Origin: Paenibacillus ihumii | Lineage (GTDB): Bacteria > Bacillota > Bacilli > Paenibacillales > Paenibacillaceae | Reading direction: 5' to 3' | Length of the DNA: 64,000 nucleotides | Assembly (NCBI RefSeq): GCF_001403875.1 | Contig: NZ_LN884299.1 | Location: 3,162,117 to 3,226,116, forward strand | Shown: piece by piece, positions 16,561 through 26,007 of the stretch | How the letters are laid out: each line of letters opens with the position of its first letter | Position numbering within the stretch: position 1 is the stretch's first letter | Position numbers and translations under genes: made by a program | Notes under the pieces: generated by a model | What the model saw: only the letters and a program-made list of their open reading frames with translations | Told to the model about the DNA's origin: nothing | Databases searched by the model: none

Positions 16561-17820
16561 TTACAGGCCCGCGCTTTTCGGCTCATCTTCCGAAGGTGAA
16601 CGGCTGTGCACTATAGAGTGATCCTCATTCCTGAAACCAGGCCACGACAGCAGAGCGGCAACGGCGCCGATTCCCGCAACGGCAAGATAAATCACCGGAT
16701 AGCTTAGTAAGCTGGCTGATATGCCGATGAAGAGGCCGGCCAATAAAATCATAAGGGAGTTCATCATGTTGACAACGCTTTGGATCCGGCCACCGAATGC
16801 ATCCTCTGTCTCCTCCATGATTTTGGAGTTGAGCCAGCTGCGCGACATGACCACAAAGAAGCCTACTGCAAATATAGCCGAAGCCGAGGCAGATATATGA
16901 TAGGTAAAACCGAACCAACCCTGCGCAAGGGACAGCAGCAGCAGAGCACCAAAAATCGTTTTGCGTCCTGTGCCGGGCTTTTTTGCCGTTACGAGCAGCA
17001 CTCCCGCCAGCATCGCTCCCGCTGAATACATCACGCTGACCAGGCTGAAGCTGTCTGCGCCCAGCCGAAGAATATCTTTGACATATGCCCCGACAAGAAT
17101 GTTATTAACCTGCACCACCAGCGAAGGAAACAGAATGAATAATATCGCCGCCAGCAGCGCTTTGCGCTCCCGGATATACCTGACCGTCTGCGAAAGCTGT
17201 CCCCGGCTTAAACCCTCCACGGAAGCAGGCCGGGCAGCAGCCTCCCGCCGCTTCATATAAATAACTAATACGGCGGACAGCAAAAAAGCGCCTGCCCCAA
17301 TTGCAAGCGTATTGGCGGCATTCACAAGAGCAACCAGGATGCCTCCCAGCCCGATGCCGATGATATTTCCCGCTTGGGACGTTATTTCATGAAGGGAGTT
17401 GGCTTTCATCAGATGGGAGGTTTCGACAAGCTCCTGCATATACGCCCGGGCCGCAGGCACAAAAAACGTGTTCCCGACCGACAGGAACAATGTAATGATA
17501 TAAACGGAGGCATACCCTGCAGCATTTTGCCCGATCAAATAGGATATGATAAGCATCGGCACCGCCTGCAGCAGATTCATATAGAAGCAAATCCTCCGCC
17601 GGTCGTAACGATCTGCCCACGCCCCGGCCACCCCCACAAGAAGGACGCCGGGCAGCGCCCGAATGCAGAGCATAATTCCCACGGACAGAGCCCCTCCCGT
17701 CCGTTCAAGAAGAAGCCAGGGGATAGCAATTCCTTGAATTCCTATCCCCATGAAGAACATCGTATTCACCATGAAATAAACGACCAGAGACGGAGAGAAC
17801 AGCCTCTTATACTGACTCAT
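16561..17820 (-). CDS. MFS exporter of the biosynthetic cluster
   Basis: About 419 residues with around 12 hydrophobic helices and an MFS loop motif GAWADRYDRRRI (near residue 64), the expected position between helices 2 and 3. Related to multidrug/macrolide-efflux-type MFS proteins (MefA-like). The start ATG 17820 follows GGGGGAG and lies 13 bases after the upstream ATP-grasp stop; a longer frame from 17895 would overlap that gene. As last gene of the cluster it probably exports the product and may give self-resistance. Substrate unknown. Confidence 0.85.
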   Translation of the reverse strand: MSQYKRLFSPSLVVYFMVNTMFFMGIGIQGIAIPWLLLERTGGALSVGIMLCIRALPGVLLVGVAGAWADRYDRRRICFYMNLLQAVPMLIISYLIGQNAAGYASVYIITLFLSVGNTFFVPAARAYMQELVETSHLMKANSLHEITSQAGNIIGIGLGGILVALVNAANTLAIGAGAFLLSAVLVIYMKRREAAARPASVEGLSRGQLSQTVRYIRERKALLAAILFILFPSLVVQVNNILVGAYVKDILRLGADSFSLVSVMYSAGAMLAGVLLVTAKKPGTGRKTIFGALLLLSLAQGWFGFTYHISASASAIFAVGFFVVMSRSWLNSKIMEETEDAFGGRIQSVVNMMNSLMILLAGLFIGISASLLSYPVIYLAVAGIGAVAALLSWPGFRNEDHSIVHSRSPSEDEPKSAGL

Positions 17821-17833
17821 GCGCGCTCCCCCT

Positions 17834-19024
17834 TCATGCTTCAACCCGGATTTGCCCCCGGAACCATTGATCCAATTCCTTGATGCGCGCTTCAACCTCC
17901 TGCTCGTCAGCGCCTTCTACGACAAAGCTCGCCATATGATCGACGCTTGAAACGGCTCCTGTCATACGCTCGCCCTCCCGCAAAGCCGGCACATAGCTGA
18001 CTACCCATTCAAAAGGCGCAGCTGCCGGGATCGAACGCAGGATCCCTTCACCCGGGGGAACGATAAGCCAGCCTGCCGTCCGCCCGCGATGATCGCGGAG
18101 ATTACCCAGCTCGGCGCGCAGGCCGCATTGAAGCCGGATCCACTCGCGGTTCAAATGAATTCCGAAGGCTGCCTCATTAGCGTCGACCACACGGGCGCCG
18201 CCCGTACGGCTAGCAATCTCGCACAGCAGAAGGCGATTGTCCTTCGTGAGGAAATACTCGGCATGAAATGCGATCACCGGAGCAGCCGGCAGGGCACGCA
18301 GTGTACGCTCGGCTTCGCTCTGCAGCCTTGATATGAGAGCCGTGTCCGAGTTCAATATGGCGCTCCCCAGGCTCGTCCCGGAATGAAACGACAGACATCC
18401 GTTCACATAACGGGAAACGCTGGCAAACAGCAGTTCCCCCCGGTGCATTAATCCATCGACATGGTACATTTCGCCTTCCACAAACGATTCGATCATCATC
18501 CCTTGAGGCATGCCGCTCTCCAGAAATGACCGCATTTCATCGCTGCTCCGCAGCACGGCAGTATGCCGCGAGCCGCCCCCGTCAACCGGCTTGATCACGA
18601 CCGGATAGCCTTGTTCCCGGACAAATGCGGCAATATCGGCAGGGGTCGCGATTTCCTTGAAATGGGCGACCTCGATGCCTGCCTCCCTGGCCCGCTCCTT
18701 CATGATCGTTTTATTGCGGTAAGCGAGCGCGCTTTTCGCATTTTGTCCGGGCAGGCGGAAGTATTCGCGCAATTTCGCGGCTCGGAGAAGATCATACTCC
18801 GAGTGGCACACAACCGCCTTCACAGGATGCCGTTCGCTCAGTCCGATCAGCTCCCATTCCATGAGCGCATCCCGGTCTAGAGCCTCTCTTTTGAATACGA
18901 AGTCATAGCCGTCCTCTTCAGGAATATCCACCTGCGTAAACAGCGTCAGCTTTTCGGTGATTTCAGGGACCCAGCTTTTATATGGAAACGATTTGCTCCG
19001 ATTCAAAAATACGATTTGCCCCAT
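17834..19024 (-). CDS. ATP-grasp carboxylate-amine ligase (classical)
   Basis: 396 residues. N-terminal Rossmann-like domain (1-115), then ATP-grasp: VVIKPVDGGGSRHTAV (nucleotide-binding lysine and Gly-rich loop), EGEMYHVDGLMHRG and the metal-binding end LLLCEIASRTGGARVVD (Glu, Asn/Arg). It resembles L-amino-acid ligases and BtrJ-like enzymes that activate a carboxylate as acyl phosphate and join it to an amine. C-terminal 80 residues are a small alpha-beta domain. Twenty-six bases after the RraA-like gene. Substrates cannot be read from sequence. Confidence 0.88.
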   Translation of the reverse strand: MGQIVFLNRSKSFPYKSWVPEITEKLTLFTQVDIPEEDGYDFVFKREALDRDALMEWELIGLSERHPVKAVVCHSEYDLLRAAKLREYFRLPGQNAKSALAYRNKTIMKERAREAGIEVAHFKEIATPADIAAFVREQGYPVVIKPVDGGGSRHTAVLRSSDEMRSFLESGMPQGMMIESFVEGEMYHVDGLMHRGELLFASVSRYVNGCLSFHSGTSLGSAILNSDTALISRLQSEAERTLRALPAAPVIAFHAEYFLTKDNRLLLCEIASRTGGARVVDANEAAFGIHLNREWIRLQCGLRAELGNLRDHRGRTAGWLIVPPGEGILRSIPAAAPFEWVVSYVPALREGERMTGAVSSVDHMASFVVEGADEQEVEARIKELDQWFRGQIRVEA

Positions 19025-19050
19025 GCCGCACCCCCACTCCCGACCTTGGA

Positions 19051-19725
19051 TTATGCGTTGACACGCAGCGCGTACTGGTTATAGCGGTGCTTGATCCTGG
19101 CTTCCTTCATCGGCATGCCGTTCCGCAGATCGAGCAGAATCCGCTCCTCCATCTCTTCAATTTCCCGGACCCGGCGATATACCTGGTCTGCCATTTCCTG
19201 GGGAATAACGATCACCCCCGAGTCATCCGCAGCTACGATATCGCCGGGACGGACGACGGTGCCGCGAATCGTTACCGGCTCCTGCCGGGCTGCAAGCTTG
19301 ACCCGGTTTTTGCCTGATTTCATATAACTGCCCAGGGAAAATAACGGATAACCCGTTTGCAGAATCGCTGTCGCGTCTCGGCAGCAGCCATCGATCACCG
19401 TTCCCTTCAGACCTTTGATGATGGCGGTATGCGTCAGCAAATCCCCCCATACGGTACAATACTGCCTGCCGCCGTTGGCGATAACGACGACGCATCCCTC
19501 CGGCACCTCGTCAATAAACTCGCCCGCTTGGGCTGCCTCTCCTTCCGGGACCGGCTCATACTGCAGCGTATAAGCCGGGCCCGCAAGAGCCATGCCCGGA
19601 CCGAGAGGCTTCAAGCCCTCCAGCCCTCCGTTGATGCCGAAGGTGTCAAGAGCATCCGATATGCAGGCTGTGGATATTCCTTTGAAGGCTTCCGGTCCCG
19701 GATCATGGGATTCTATCATCAACAA
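19051..19725 (-). CDS. RraA-like / HMG-CHA aldolase-family protein
   Basis: 224 residues with the family signatures VIDGCCRDATAILQTG (the GxxRD substrate and metal site) and RPGDIVAADDSGVIVIPQE. Members are class II pyruvate aldolases or oxaloacetate decarboxylases (4-hydroxy-4-methyl-2-oxoglutarate aldolase); true RraA, the RNase E inhibitor, lacks a conserved metal residue but the enzyme motif is kept here. Within the cluster it could make or break a 4-hydroxy-2-oxo acid or decarboxylate an oxaloacetate-type intermediate. ATG 19725 follows GGAGGGA. Confidence 0.85.
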   Translation of the reverse strand: MLMIESHDPGPEAFKGISTACISDALDTFGINGGLEGLKPLGPGMALAGPAYTLQYEPVPEGEAAQAGEFIDEVPEGCVVVIANGGRQYCTVWGDLLTHTAIIKGLKGTVIDGCCRDATAILQTGYPLFSLGSYMKSGKNRVKLAARQEPVTIRGTVVRPGDIVAADDSGVIVIPQEMADQVYRRVREIEEMEERILLDLRNGMPMKEARIKHRYNQYALRVNA

Positions 19726-19772
19726 TCCCTCCTCTAATCTAATGATCTGCCAAAGGCAAGACGCCTTAACCG

Positions 19773-21227
19773 TCAGGAGCAGCGCTCGTCAGCATGGGCG
19801 CAGCAGCCGCCGCAGGAATCGCAGTCCGAACGCGCCCGCTTTGTTCCTGGCGGTGTAGCCAGGCTGTCGTCAATGGAGAAGATCGCCTGTTTGCTTCCGC
19901 CCTGGAACACATTCACCTTCAGCTCATCGCTTAATTTGGAGCCGAAGCCCTGAAATTCCCCGCCGAACATGAACAGATCCGCGCTGAACTTCTTATGAAT
20001 CAGAGAGCGCTCCCCGCCGGAAGGAACCGGAATTTCGGGTGCAGCAATGAGCTCCTGCACGATGTAAGGCTTGTCCCAGCATTGATCGATCAGCTCCTCC
20101 CATTTCTCCTGGGTAGTGGACAGGCCGATGACAACCCCTTCCCCTCTGATGTCGTAAGCGGTTTTTAATACCAGCTTTTCCCGATGCAGCTTGAACAGCT
20201 TGCGTAACGCCAGCTCATCATGCTCCTCGCCGGGCATAGCAGACAGCTTCCGTGCCCAAGGGATATGCTTGTCGAGTACTCCGCGCTCCTCTGCGGTGAA
20301 ATGCTTGTGGAAGGCCGGGTCTGAAAGGTAAGCCAGGCAAAGCTTGCTCTCCGTTATAAATCGGGCCTGAAAAGAATTGACATGGCAGACGGCCAGGTCC
20401 TCGCAAGCCCAGATCAGATCGGACAGTGCATCGGCATCGCCCAAGAGAGGGATAAAATCGGCGGTGTTTATTTTATTCCAGATCAGCTCAATCCGCTGGT
20501 TACCTGCATAAAGCTTGCCTTCCCGGTAGGACAGCTGCCTTGGATCTGCAACAACGGCTTCGATTCCCGATAGGCGAAGAAGCTTGACCATCTCCTTCAC
20601 CTCGAGGCTGACCCGATTTTCAAGCTGAAGGATTGCCATGCTCCGGAGCTGTGATCCGGGGGAAAACTCCGCAAAGGTTGAAGTCAATTCATGGATAAAT
20701 GCATCGGGCTTGTGGATGCCCTCCTCATAAATAGGCGGGATATTCTTCAAATAGGTGGAGAGTGACGGAATTTGCCTGAGCACCTTATTGACGCGCCCTG
20801 TAAAAATGACGCCAGCCGGGCAATCCGTATTGTTTTCCAGCACCTTGAAGCCCTCCTCGCCCGGCACAAGATACGTATCGAACCGGGATATGCGGATTTT
20901 ACGATCATAGCCGGGATCGATCCGCACAAGGCGGGAAGCGGCTTCATCCAGCATGAAAAACCGCCGGGTGTCCACATCCTTGTTATAAAGCTGAATGACC
21001 TTCTCCAGTATAGCAAGCAGCTTCTCGGCTTCATTTCGTATCCATTCCCGGTCAGAGGACGATAAAATGACGACTCTCGGGTATAGCTGAAACGGCTTGT
21101 TTCTATACACATAGCCGTCGTTCTCCAGTCTGCCTTCCAGTTCCCTGATCTCCTCGTCCAGACGGCTCCCTGAGCTGGCCACCATTCGGTTATAATCCTG
21201 TTCATATAGGAAGCGCTGCATCTGCAT
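19773..21227 (-). CDS. Diverged (permuted-type) ATP-grasp protein with Cys-rich tail
   Basis: 484 residues. The middle contains RISRFDTYLVPGEEGFKVLENNTDCPAG, then a LVLKTAYDIRGEGVVIG nucleotide-binding loop and KPYIVQELI, the layout of circularly permuted ATP-grasp proteins related to glutathionylspermidine synthase. It shares order and motifs with the cluster protein at 25973-27310 (LELRQDGLYASGEKVDVIY there, SYREGKLYAGNQRIELIW here), so the two are paralogues. The last 16 residues are unusually Cys-rich (CDSCGGCC...C), a possible metal site. RBS GGAGGAG precedes ATG 21227, which lies inside the end of the aminotransferase gene (26-base overlap). Confidence 0.8.
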   Translation of the reverse strand: MQMQRFLYEQDYNRMVASSGSRLDEEIRELEGRLENDGYVYRNKPFQLYPRVVILSSSDREWIRNEAEKLLAILEKVIQLYNKDVDTRRFFMLDEAASRLVRIDPGYDRKIRISRFDTYLVPGEEGFKVLENNTDCPAGVIFTGRVNKVLRQIPSLSTYLKNIPPIYEEGIHKPDAFIHELTSTFAEFSPGSQLRSMAILQLENRVSLEVKEMVKLLRLSGIEAVVADPRQLSYREGKLYAGNQRIELIWNKINTADFIPLLGDADALSDLIWACEDLAVCHVNSFQARFITESKLCLAYLSDPAFHKHFTAEERGVLDKHIPWARKLSAMPGEEHDELALRKLFKLHREKLVLKTAYDIRGEGVVIGLSTTQEKWEELIDQCWDKPYIVQELIAAPEIPVPSGGERSLIHKKFSADLFMFGGEFQGFGSKLSDELKVNVFQGGSKQAIFSIDDSLATPPGTKRARSDCDSCGGCCAHADERCS

Positions 21228-22158
21228 TTTCGATCTCCTCCTTCGGATAAATCACGATATCCTCCACACTTGGTTCCAGGCTTTGTTCCCGGATATATGC
21301 CGCATCGAAATATTGCCTCATCAGCAGTGCCGTAACCGGGCCGATGCGCCCGCAGCCTAGCTCATAACGGTCAACGCTCACGACAGGGAGGATTTCCGCC
21401 CCCGTCCCGCAGAGAAAAGCTTCATCCGCCAAGTAACATTCCGTCCGGTCCAGCTCCCGCTCATCTGCAGGCAGGCCCAGCTTCTTGGCCCAGTTCAGGA
21501 TATGCCTGCGGGTGATGCTCTCCAGAATACCGGACGTGACGGCGGGAGTGATCAGCATACCGTTTTTGACGATGAAAAATGCCGCTGTCGGGGCCTCTGC
21601 AATTTTACCGTTCTGATTCAGCAGAAGCGTGTTGTCATAACCGTCCGACTTGGCCTGCAGCAGCGCCAGGCGGCCGTTCTGATAATTGGCAATGCATTTG
21701 ATTCTTGGCGGCATCATATGATCGGATATGCGCTGCCAGGAGGAGACTGAAATATGAATGCCTTGATCCGCATGCGGCTTCCGCTGCATCGGGAAGGCAG
21801 CAGCGCTGAGCAGTACGGGTCCCTTCGACTCCAGGGGGCCGTCCGCTTCGACGGAGGCCGCAACCCGGACATAACAATCCTCCTGCAGCCGATTGACCAT
21901 AATAATGTTGTGAATATTCCGGATCACCCGTTCTTTGCTCCAGTCATGCTCCATCCCCATGATTTTCATGGAGTCCAGTAGCCGATCGACATGCTCGGAC
22001 AATGAGAACAGGTGCAGCCGCTGCCGGCCGGCATCCCAATAGCCGCGAATCCCTTCAAATACGGAGGCCGCGTATTTCATCGCTGCGGAGCCTACGTGAA
22101 TGGTCGCTTCGCCATAAGGCACGACCCTGTCGTTTAATTGAATGAAATATTTCGTCAT
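21202..22158 (-). CDS. Class IV (branched-chain-type) aminotransferase
   Basis: 318 residues, fold-type IV PLP enzyme. The PLP lysine lies in IKCIANYQNGRLALL and the binding loops in LLLNQNGKIAEAPTAAFF, TSGILESITRRHIL and DEAFLCGTGAEILPV. The usual NIF motif after the Glu reads AAFF, which may signal an unusual substrate. It likely converts a 2-oxo acid, perhaps the aldolase product, to an amino acid. Its start overlaps the C45 gene stop by four bases (ATGA). Confidence 0.92.
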   Translation of the reverse strand: MTKYFIQLNDRVVPYGEATIHVGSAAMKYAASVFEGIRGYWDAGRQRLHLFSLSEHVDRLLDSMKIMGMEHDWSKERVIRNIHNIIMVNRLQEDCYVRVAASVEADGPLESKGPVLLSAAAFPMQRKPHADQGIHISVSSWQRISDHMMPPRIKCIANYQNGRLALLQAKSDGYDNTLLLNQNGKIAEAPTAAFFIVKNGMLITPAVTSGILESITRRHILNWAKKLGLPADERELDRTECYLADEAFLCGTGAEILPVVSVDRYELGCGRIGPVTALLMRQYFDAAYIREQSLEPSVEDIVIYPKEEIENADAALPI

Positions 22159-23207
22159 GCCATCCGCCTCCTCTCGAACCGATACACATAAAATGGATCC
22201 CTGCAGGGGTAGCCCTTACAGACCCTCATCCTGCCCTCGGCGGGCTCCATAATGACGGAAGCTACCGTCGCGACCTTGCGCGGATTTCCATCCTGATGAA
22301 CGCAGAGGCTTCCCGGCCCGCTCTCGTGATAAGCGAGCAGCTCCTCGATCTGCCACACTGCCGGGCTGTTGCCGTATTGCCGCAGCTTGTCCTTCGTCCG
22401 TTCGAGGCGAGGGTACGTTGAGGTGCCCGGACTCACCAGATCGCAGCGTTTGAATTCCTCATGCAAATAATGATTGGTATGCACCAGAAAGCGATCTTCA
22501 AGCACATGCTCGTTGTCAACGGTCATTTCCACGTTAAGCAGACGTCTGCCGTCCGTCATCAGCAGGTTTCTGGAGGATGCGCGGCGAATCCGGCCGATTT
22601 CGCGCTTGCATGCCTCCAGGGTCGGCTGATGCAGCAAATGGCGGATTAGAAGATAGGGAGGGACGCCAGCCCGCCACCCCGGACTAAGCACCATATTCAG
22701 CCCGATGCCAAGTCCAAGGCTGTTAATGCCCAAATATCCGATTAGACCAACATGCGTATACATCAACAGGTCAGGCTCCTCTCCCGGCGTTCGGACTTCC
22801 AGTATCATCCCCAGGTCCGTCAATCGGCCCGCCAAATCGACATTCTGCGCAATGACGGCATGCCCCTCCTGGCTGAAGCAGGCAAACGCGGTGCATTCCA
22901 GGCCGGCCGCGATAATCTCTCGCCTAAGCTGGAGCAGCATGCCTTCCCTGTAGCTGATGCCGGCACCCTGTGCCAGCCCTTTGATCTCCTCGGCGAGCTG
23001 AGGCGTGCAAGCTTCGATATGCGGAATATAGCTGTCAGCCATACTTAAGGCTTCCTTCAGCGTTAACGGATCGCGTCTGACAATGTTGATCCGGGCGACA
23101 TGATCACTCAGAAAATCCCGGATATCATGCCGCAGCGTCTCCCCGTATTGCGCTCCGCGCTCAAATGGAGAGCCGCTGACGGCAATATGCTTCAAGGGGC
23201 TGTACAC
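22155..23207 (-). CDS. C45-family Ntn acyltransferase/hydrolase (penicillin acyltransferase-like)
   Basis: 350 residues. The family self-cleaves before a Cys that becomes the N-terminal nucleophile; a matching GLECTAFACF segment puts that Cys at residue 105, close to Cys103 of fungal isopenicillin-N acyltransferase. Other blocks, VIAQNVDLAGRL, GYLGINSLGLGIGLNM and RNLLMTDGRRLLNVEMT, fit C45/AAT proteins. It may acylate, transacylate or hydrolyse an amide in the cluster product. Eleven bases after the aldolase-like gene, and coupled to the aminotransferase. Confidence 0.88.
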   Translation of the reverse strand: MYSPLKHIAVSGSPFERGAQYGETLRHDIRDFLSDHVARINIVRRDPLTLKEALSMADSYIPHIEACTPQLAEEIKGLAQGAGISYREGMLLQLRREIIAAGLECTAFACFSQEGHAVIAQNVDLAGRLTDLGMILEVRTPGEEPDLLMYTHVGLIGYLGINSLGLGIGLNMVLSPGWRAGVPPYLLIRHLLHQPTLEACKREIGRIRRASSRNLLMTDGRRLLNVEMTVDNEHVLEDRFLVHTNHYLHEEFKRCDLVSPGTSTYPRLERTKDKLRQYGNSPAVWQIEELLAYHESGPGSLCVHQDGNPRKVATVASVIMEPAEGRMRVCKGYPCRDPFYVYRFERRRMA

Positions 23208-23218
23208 CTAAGATCACC

Positions 23219-24238
23219 TCACAAATGCTGCAGCTCAAGATTGTTTTTTCTGATTTGGGAAGCGGTAAACGCAATATCCTCGCTTGTAATCAGGTTGGGC
23301 GGATAATTGCCCAGCCCATATGCGAGCTGTTTCCAGTAGACGTTATGCTCAAGGGATGCATCCATGATCGGCTGCTTCAAATCCGTCGAAAAATTCATCA
23401 GGCCAAATAGGATATCTCTGGTCATGGGCGTCATATACTGCTCGGACACAAGTATTTCATCCTGAACGAATTCAGCAGCATCCATCATTTCCACCAGCTT
23501 GAAGCCGGCCGTCCCGAAGCAGCGCTCGATATAGGCGGCATACACCTCCGTCGCCAGGTTCCCTCCGCTGCGTCCCATACCGCGCAAAGAGCTGTCGATC
23601 CAATCCACCCCGGACTCCAGTGCGGCCATTGTATTGGCCAGGCCCAGAGACAGGTTATTATGCGCATGGAAGCCGACCGGAATCGTCAGCGCAGACTTCA
23701 GTACCGTAGCGATGGACTTTACTTGCTCAGGTACCAGATGTCCGTTAGAATCGGCAAAATAGACGATATCGGCGCCGGCAGCCTCTGCTCTTCGCGTCAT
23801 TTGTTTGATCTCCCGGCTCGTAAAATAAGTGATCCGCACAAAGTTCGCCGAGGTAAACAGCCCTGCTCTTTTGCACTCCCGGATCGTATCCAGCCCCTCC
23901 TTCAGGCGGTCCTGCCGGATGCATACGCGTACAAGCGACACTCCCAGCTGCTTCAGGGACTGGAGATCCTCGCCCTGAATATTATGGGGGTGAAGCATGA
24001 CGACCAGGCGGGCCAGCGGCGCAAATTCCCTTAACGCCGATATATAATCATCGTCCGTAGCCGCCGTCATGCCCAGCCCCGCCGTTCCCTTGGCAGGCCC
24101 GTTCCTGTAACCGATCTCGATCCAGTCCACCCCTGCCTTTTGCAGCCCGCTTACAATGTGTTTTGCAGTTTCCAACGAAAAATCAAAACCGTTAACGTAT
24201 CCGCCGTCTCGCAAGGTTACATCTATCAGCTGGGCCAT
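23219..24238 (-). CDS. DRE-TIM metallolyase (4-hydroxy-2-oxovalerate aldolase-like)
   Basis: About 339 residues. TIM-barrel motifs: DVTLRDGGYVNGFDF (the RD signature at the N-terminus), FADSNGHLVPEQV, GFHAHNNLSLGLANTMAAL (metal-binding HxHN) and SSLRGMGRSGGNLATE. This pattern is closer to DmpG-type aldolases than to isopropylmalate or homocitrate synthases. It may couple pyruvate or a related enolate to an aldehyde, giving a 4-hydroxy-2-oxo acid. ATG 24238 follows GGAGGAGG; a start at 24253 would lie upstream of that RBS. Confidence 0.88.
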   Translation of the reverse strand: MAQLIDVTLRDGGYVNGFDFSLETAKHIVSGLQKAGVDWIEIGYRNGPAKGTAGLGMTAATDDDYISALREFAPLARLVVMLHPHNIQGEDLQSLKQLGVSLVRVCIRQDRLKEGLDTIRECKRAGLFTSANFVRITYFTSREIKQMTRRAEAAGADIVYFADSNGHLVPEQVKSIATVLKSALTIPVGFHAHNNLSLGLANTMAALESGVDWIDSSLRGMGRSGGNLATEVYAAYIERCFGTAGFKLVEMMDAAEFVQDEILVSEQYMTPMTRDILFGLMNFSTDLKQPIMDASLEHNVYWKQLAYGLGNYPPNLITSEDIAFTASQIRKNNLELQHL

Positions 24239-24278
24239 ATAATCCTCCTCCATTTATGAGGGACTCTTAGTTTAATCA

Positions 24279-24317
24279 GTTAATAGGAAATCCTTATCGT
24301 AAGGACTTCCTATTAAC
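24279..24317. promoter_or_regulatory. Long hairpin inside the biosynthetic operon
   Basis: 18-bp stem with one mismatch and a 3-base loop in the widest gap of the operon, between the oxygenase gene and the aldolase gene. No T-tract follows on the minus strand, so it is more likely an RNA processing, stability or attenuation element than a full terminator. Confidence 0.5.
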
Positions 24318-24331
24318 CGTTCGGATCGTTT

Positions 24332-25078
24332 CTAACCGAGCACAGGCTCTGCTTCCGCCTCAATGCCTGTCACGCGAAGGATCGCACTAAAGTGCTTCAT
24401 GCGTACTTCAATCGATTTATACAGGGCTGCGATCGCCTTCTCCTGGAGTTCCTCCGTAACCGCATATTTGCGGAGAAGATCATACCCGGCTTCCGCATGA
24501 TCCTCCTCTACCTCCATGTCATGGGAGCTGTGGATCGTAAAATACTGCACACCTTCCTTGTTCAGATTATAAAAATGCTTCATCGCTTCATTCATCGTGC
24601 GTCCGTCCCAGGTAACCGGCGGCTGCCCTTCCATATATACGATCAATGCCGCTACCGCCTCTACCAGATGATGATCCGGACCGCAAACCTTGTTGTTCCA
24701 GTTGATTACCTCCTGGGATTCAGGCAAAATGTCACAGTTCTCGATATCTTCCCATGTCAGGCCGAATTGCTCGCCAATTTTGAAAAACAGCTCGAGATGC
24801 CGCATCGTTCCGGTAAGCTTGCCGGTCTCTTCCTCATAAATGTTCTCAGCCAGCTCCTTGCGCACCTCGACATCCGGAGTTTTCGAATGAATCGCCGAAA
24901 TATTGCGGGTCCAAAAACTTTTAATATGATAGCGGTGCAGAACAAAATTTTTCAAAAGCTCCGGCGTTGCCTCGCCTTTCATAATAATCTGATAAAGCGG
25001 ATGGGTAATCTTCTTATTCTCCTCCACGATAGATTTGAGTTTCTCCACGAACTGTTCTGGACTAAGTACCACTTCCAT
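24332..25078 (-). CDS. Haem-oxygenase-fold diiron-type oxygenase (PqqC/TenA-like)
   Basis: About 248 residues, all helical. Candidate metal ligands follow the HDO pattern: Glu in IYEEETG (83-85), His95 in TMRHLEL, Glu151 in VYMEGQ and ExxH (192-195) in HDMEVEEDHAE. HDO enzymes (UndA, BesC, SznF, CADD) use a labile diiron site to oxidise or fragment amino or fatty acids, which fits a cluster making an unusual amino acid. PqqC or TenA function without iron cannot be excluded. The start is ATG 25078 or GTG 25072; the latter is better spaced from GAGGAG. Confidence 0.82.
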   Translation of the reverse strand: MEVVLSPEQFVEKLKSIVEENKKITHPLYQIIMKGEATPELLKNFVLHRYHIKSFWTRNISAIHSKTPDVEVRKELAENIYEEETGKLTGTMRHLELFFKIGEQFGLTWEDIENCDILPESQEVINWNNKVCGPDHHLVEAVAALIVYMEGQPPVTWDGRTMNEAMKHFYNLNKEGVQYFTIHSSHDMEVEEDHAEAGYDLLRKYAVTEELQEKAIAALYKSIEVRMKHFSAILRVTGIEAEAEPVLG

Positions 25079-25104
25079 CACTCCTCATCATGATTTTTTG
25101 AAAT

Positions 25105-26007
25105 TTATGATGAACTACCATCCTGGACTTTTGCCCCAAATGATAAGTGCACCCTCTGTTCGATCAAGTCGGCTACATGCCTGACGGTCTCCATATGCGG
25201 CCAGGTAATCGCGGGCGTGGTGTTCACTTCAATAACAGCGTAATCGTCATCGCCCACTTCCAATAAATCGACGCCGGCGACCGGCGCCTGAAACACGCGG
25301 GAGCACTGCTCGGCCAGCTCGATCAGCCTCGCTGTAAGAGGACAGGTCTCCCAGGTTCCCCCGCTGGACAGATTCGTCAGAAAGCCCCCATTCTTCGCGT
25401 AACGGAAAAAGGCGAATTCTGCCCTGTAGCCTACGACCCTGACCCGGATGTCCCTGCCAGGCTTGTCCAGGCAGGCCTGTACATACAGCGCTTTATGGTC
25501 CCGCAGGTAATCAGGGGCAAGCTTTCTCAGGCTATTTATGTCATCCACCCGCACCACCTGCTCGCCCTTTGCGCCGATGACAGGCTTCAGTACGAGAGGA
25601 AATCCCAAGGCATCCGCCGTTTCCTCCAATTGCTCGCAAGAGCCGATGAGCCGCGTTGGAATATGCGGAATCTGATGCTTGGTAAGCAATACCGAGTTCA
25701 GGAACTTGTTCTGGCCGCTGCCGAGAACTTCGGATCCGTTGATGACCGGGATCCCGCCTATTTCAAAGGCTCTCAAGAGCCAGAGCCCGTATTCGCGCTG
25801 TGAGAGCGATACCCAGCCCAGCACGCAGGTTAAATCCAGTACCCGGTCATTCAAAATAAAACGGATTCCTAATTTATCCATATCTACTGTCACTTCGCAA
25901 GGCTTCGCGTAAATGGCGGAATGTCCCCTGTTATTCAAGGCGGCCGCCAGTTCGACAACATCCGATGTTTCCTCACGGCATAAAATGAGGATCGATTTCA
26001 CGGGCAT
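25105..26007 (-). CDS. ATP-grasp ligase, RimK/LysX type
   Basis: 300 residues. N-terminal domain (1-95), then FPLVLKPVIGAKGEQVVRVDD (ATP-binding), VVGYRAEFAFFRY and the metal end YAVIEVNTTPAITW (ExN). RimK-type enzymes add amino acids to carboxylates or to carrier proteins. No LysW-like carrier is seen nearby, so a free small-molecule substrate is more likely. ATG 26007 lies inside the end of the preceding ATP-grasp gene (35-base overlap), implying coupled synthesis of the two ligases. Confidence 0.9.
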   Translation of the reverse strand: MPVKSILILCREETSDVVELAAALNNRGHSAIYAKPCEVTVDMDKLGIRFILNDRVLDLTCVLGWVSLSQREYGLWLLRAFEIGGIPVINGSEVLGSGQNKFLNSVLLTKHQIPHIPTRLIGSCEQLEETADALGFPLVLKPVIGAKGEQVVRVDDINSLRKLAPDYLRDHKALYVQACLDKPGRDIRVRVVGYRAEFAFFRYAKNGGFLTNLSSGGTWETCPLTARLIELAEQCSRVFQAPVAGVDLLEVGDDDYAVIEVNTTPAITWPHMETVRHVADLIEQRVHLSFGAKVQDGSSS

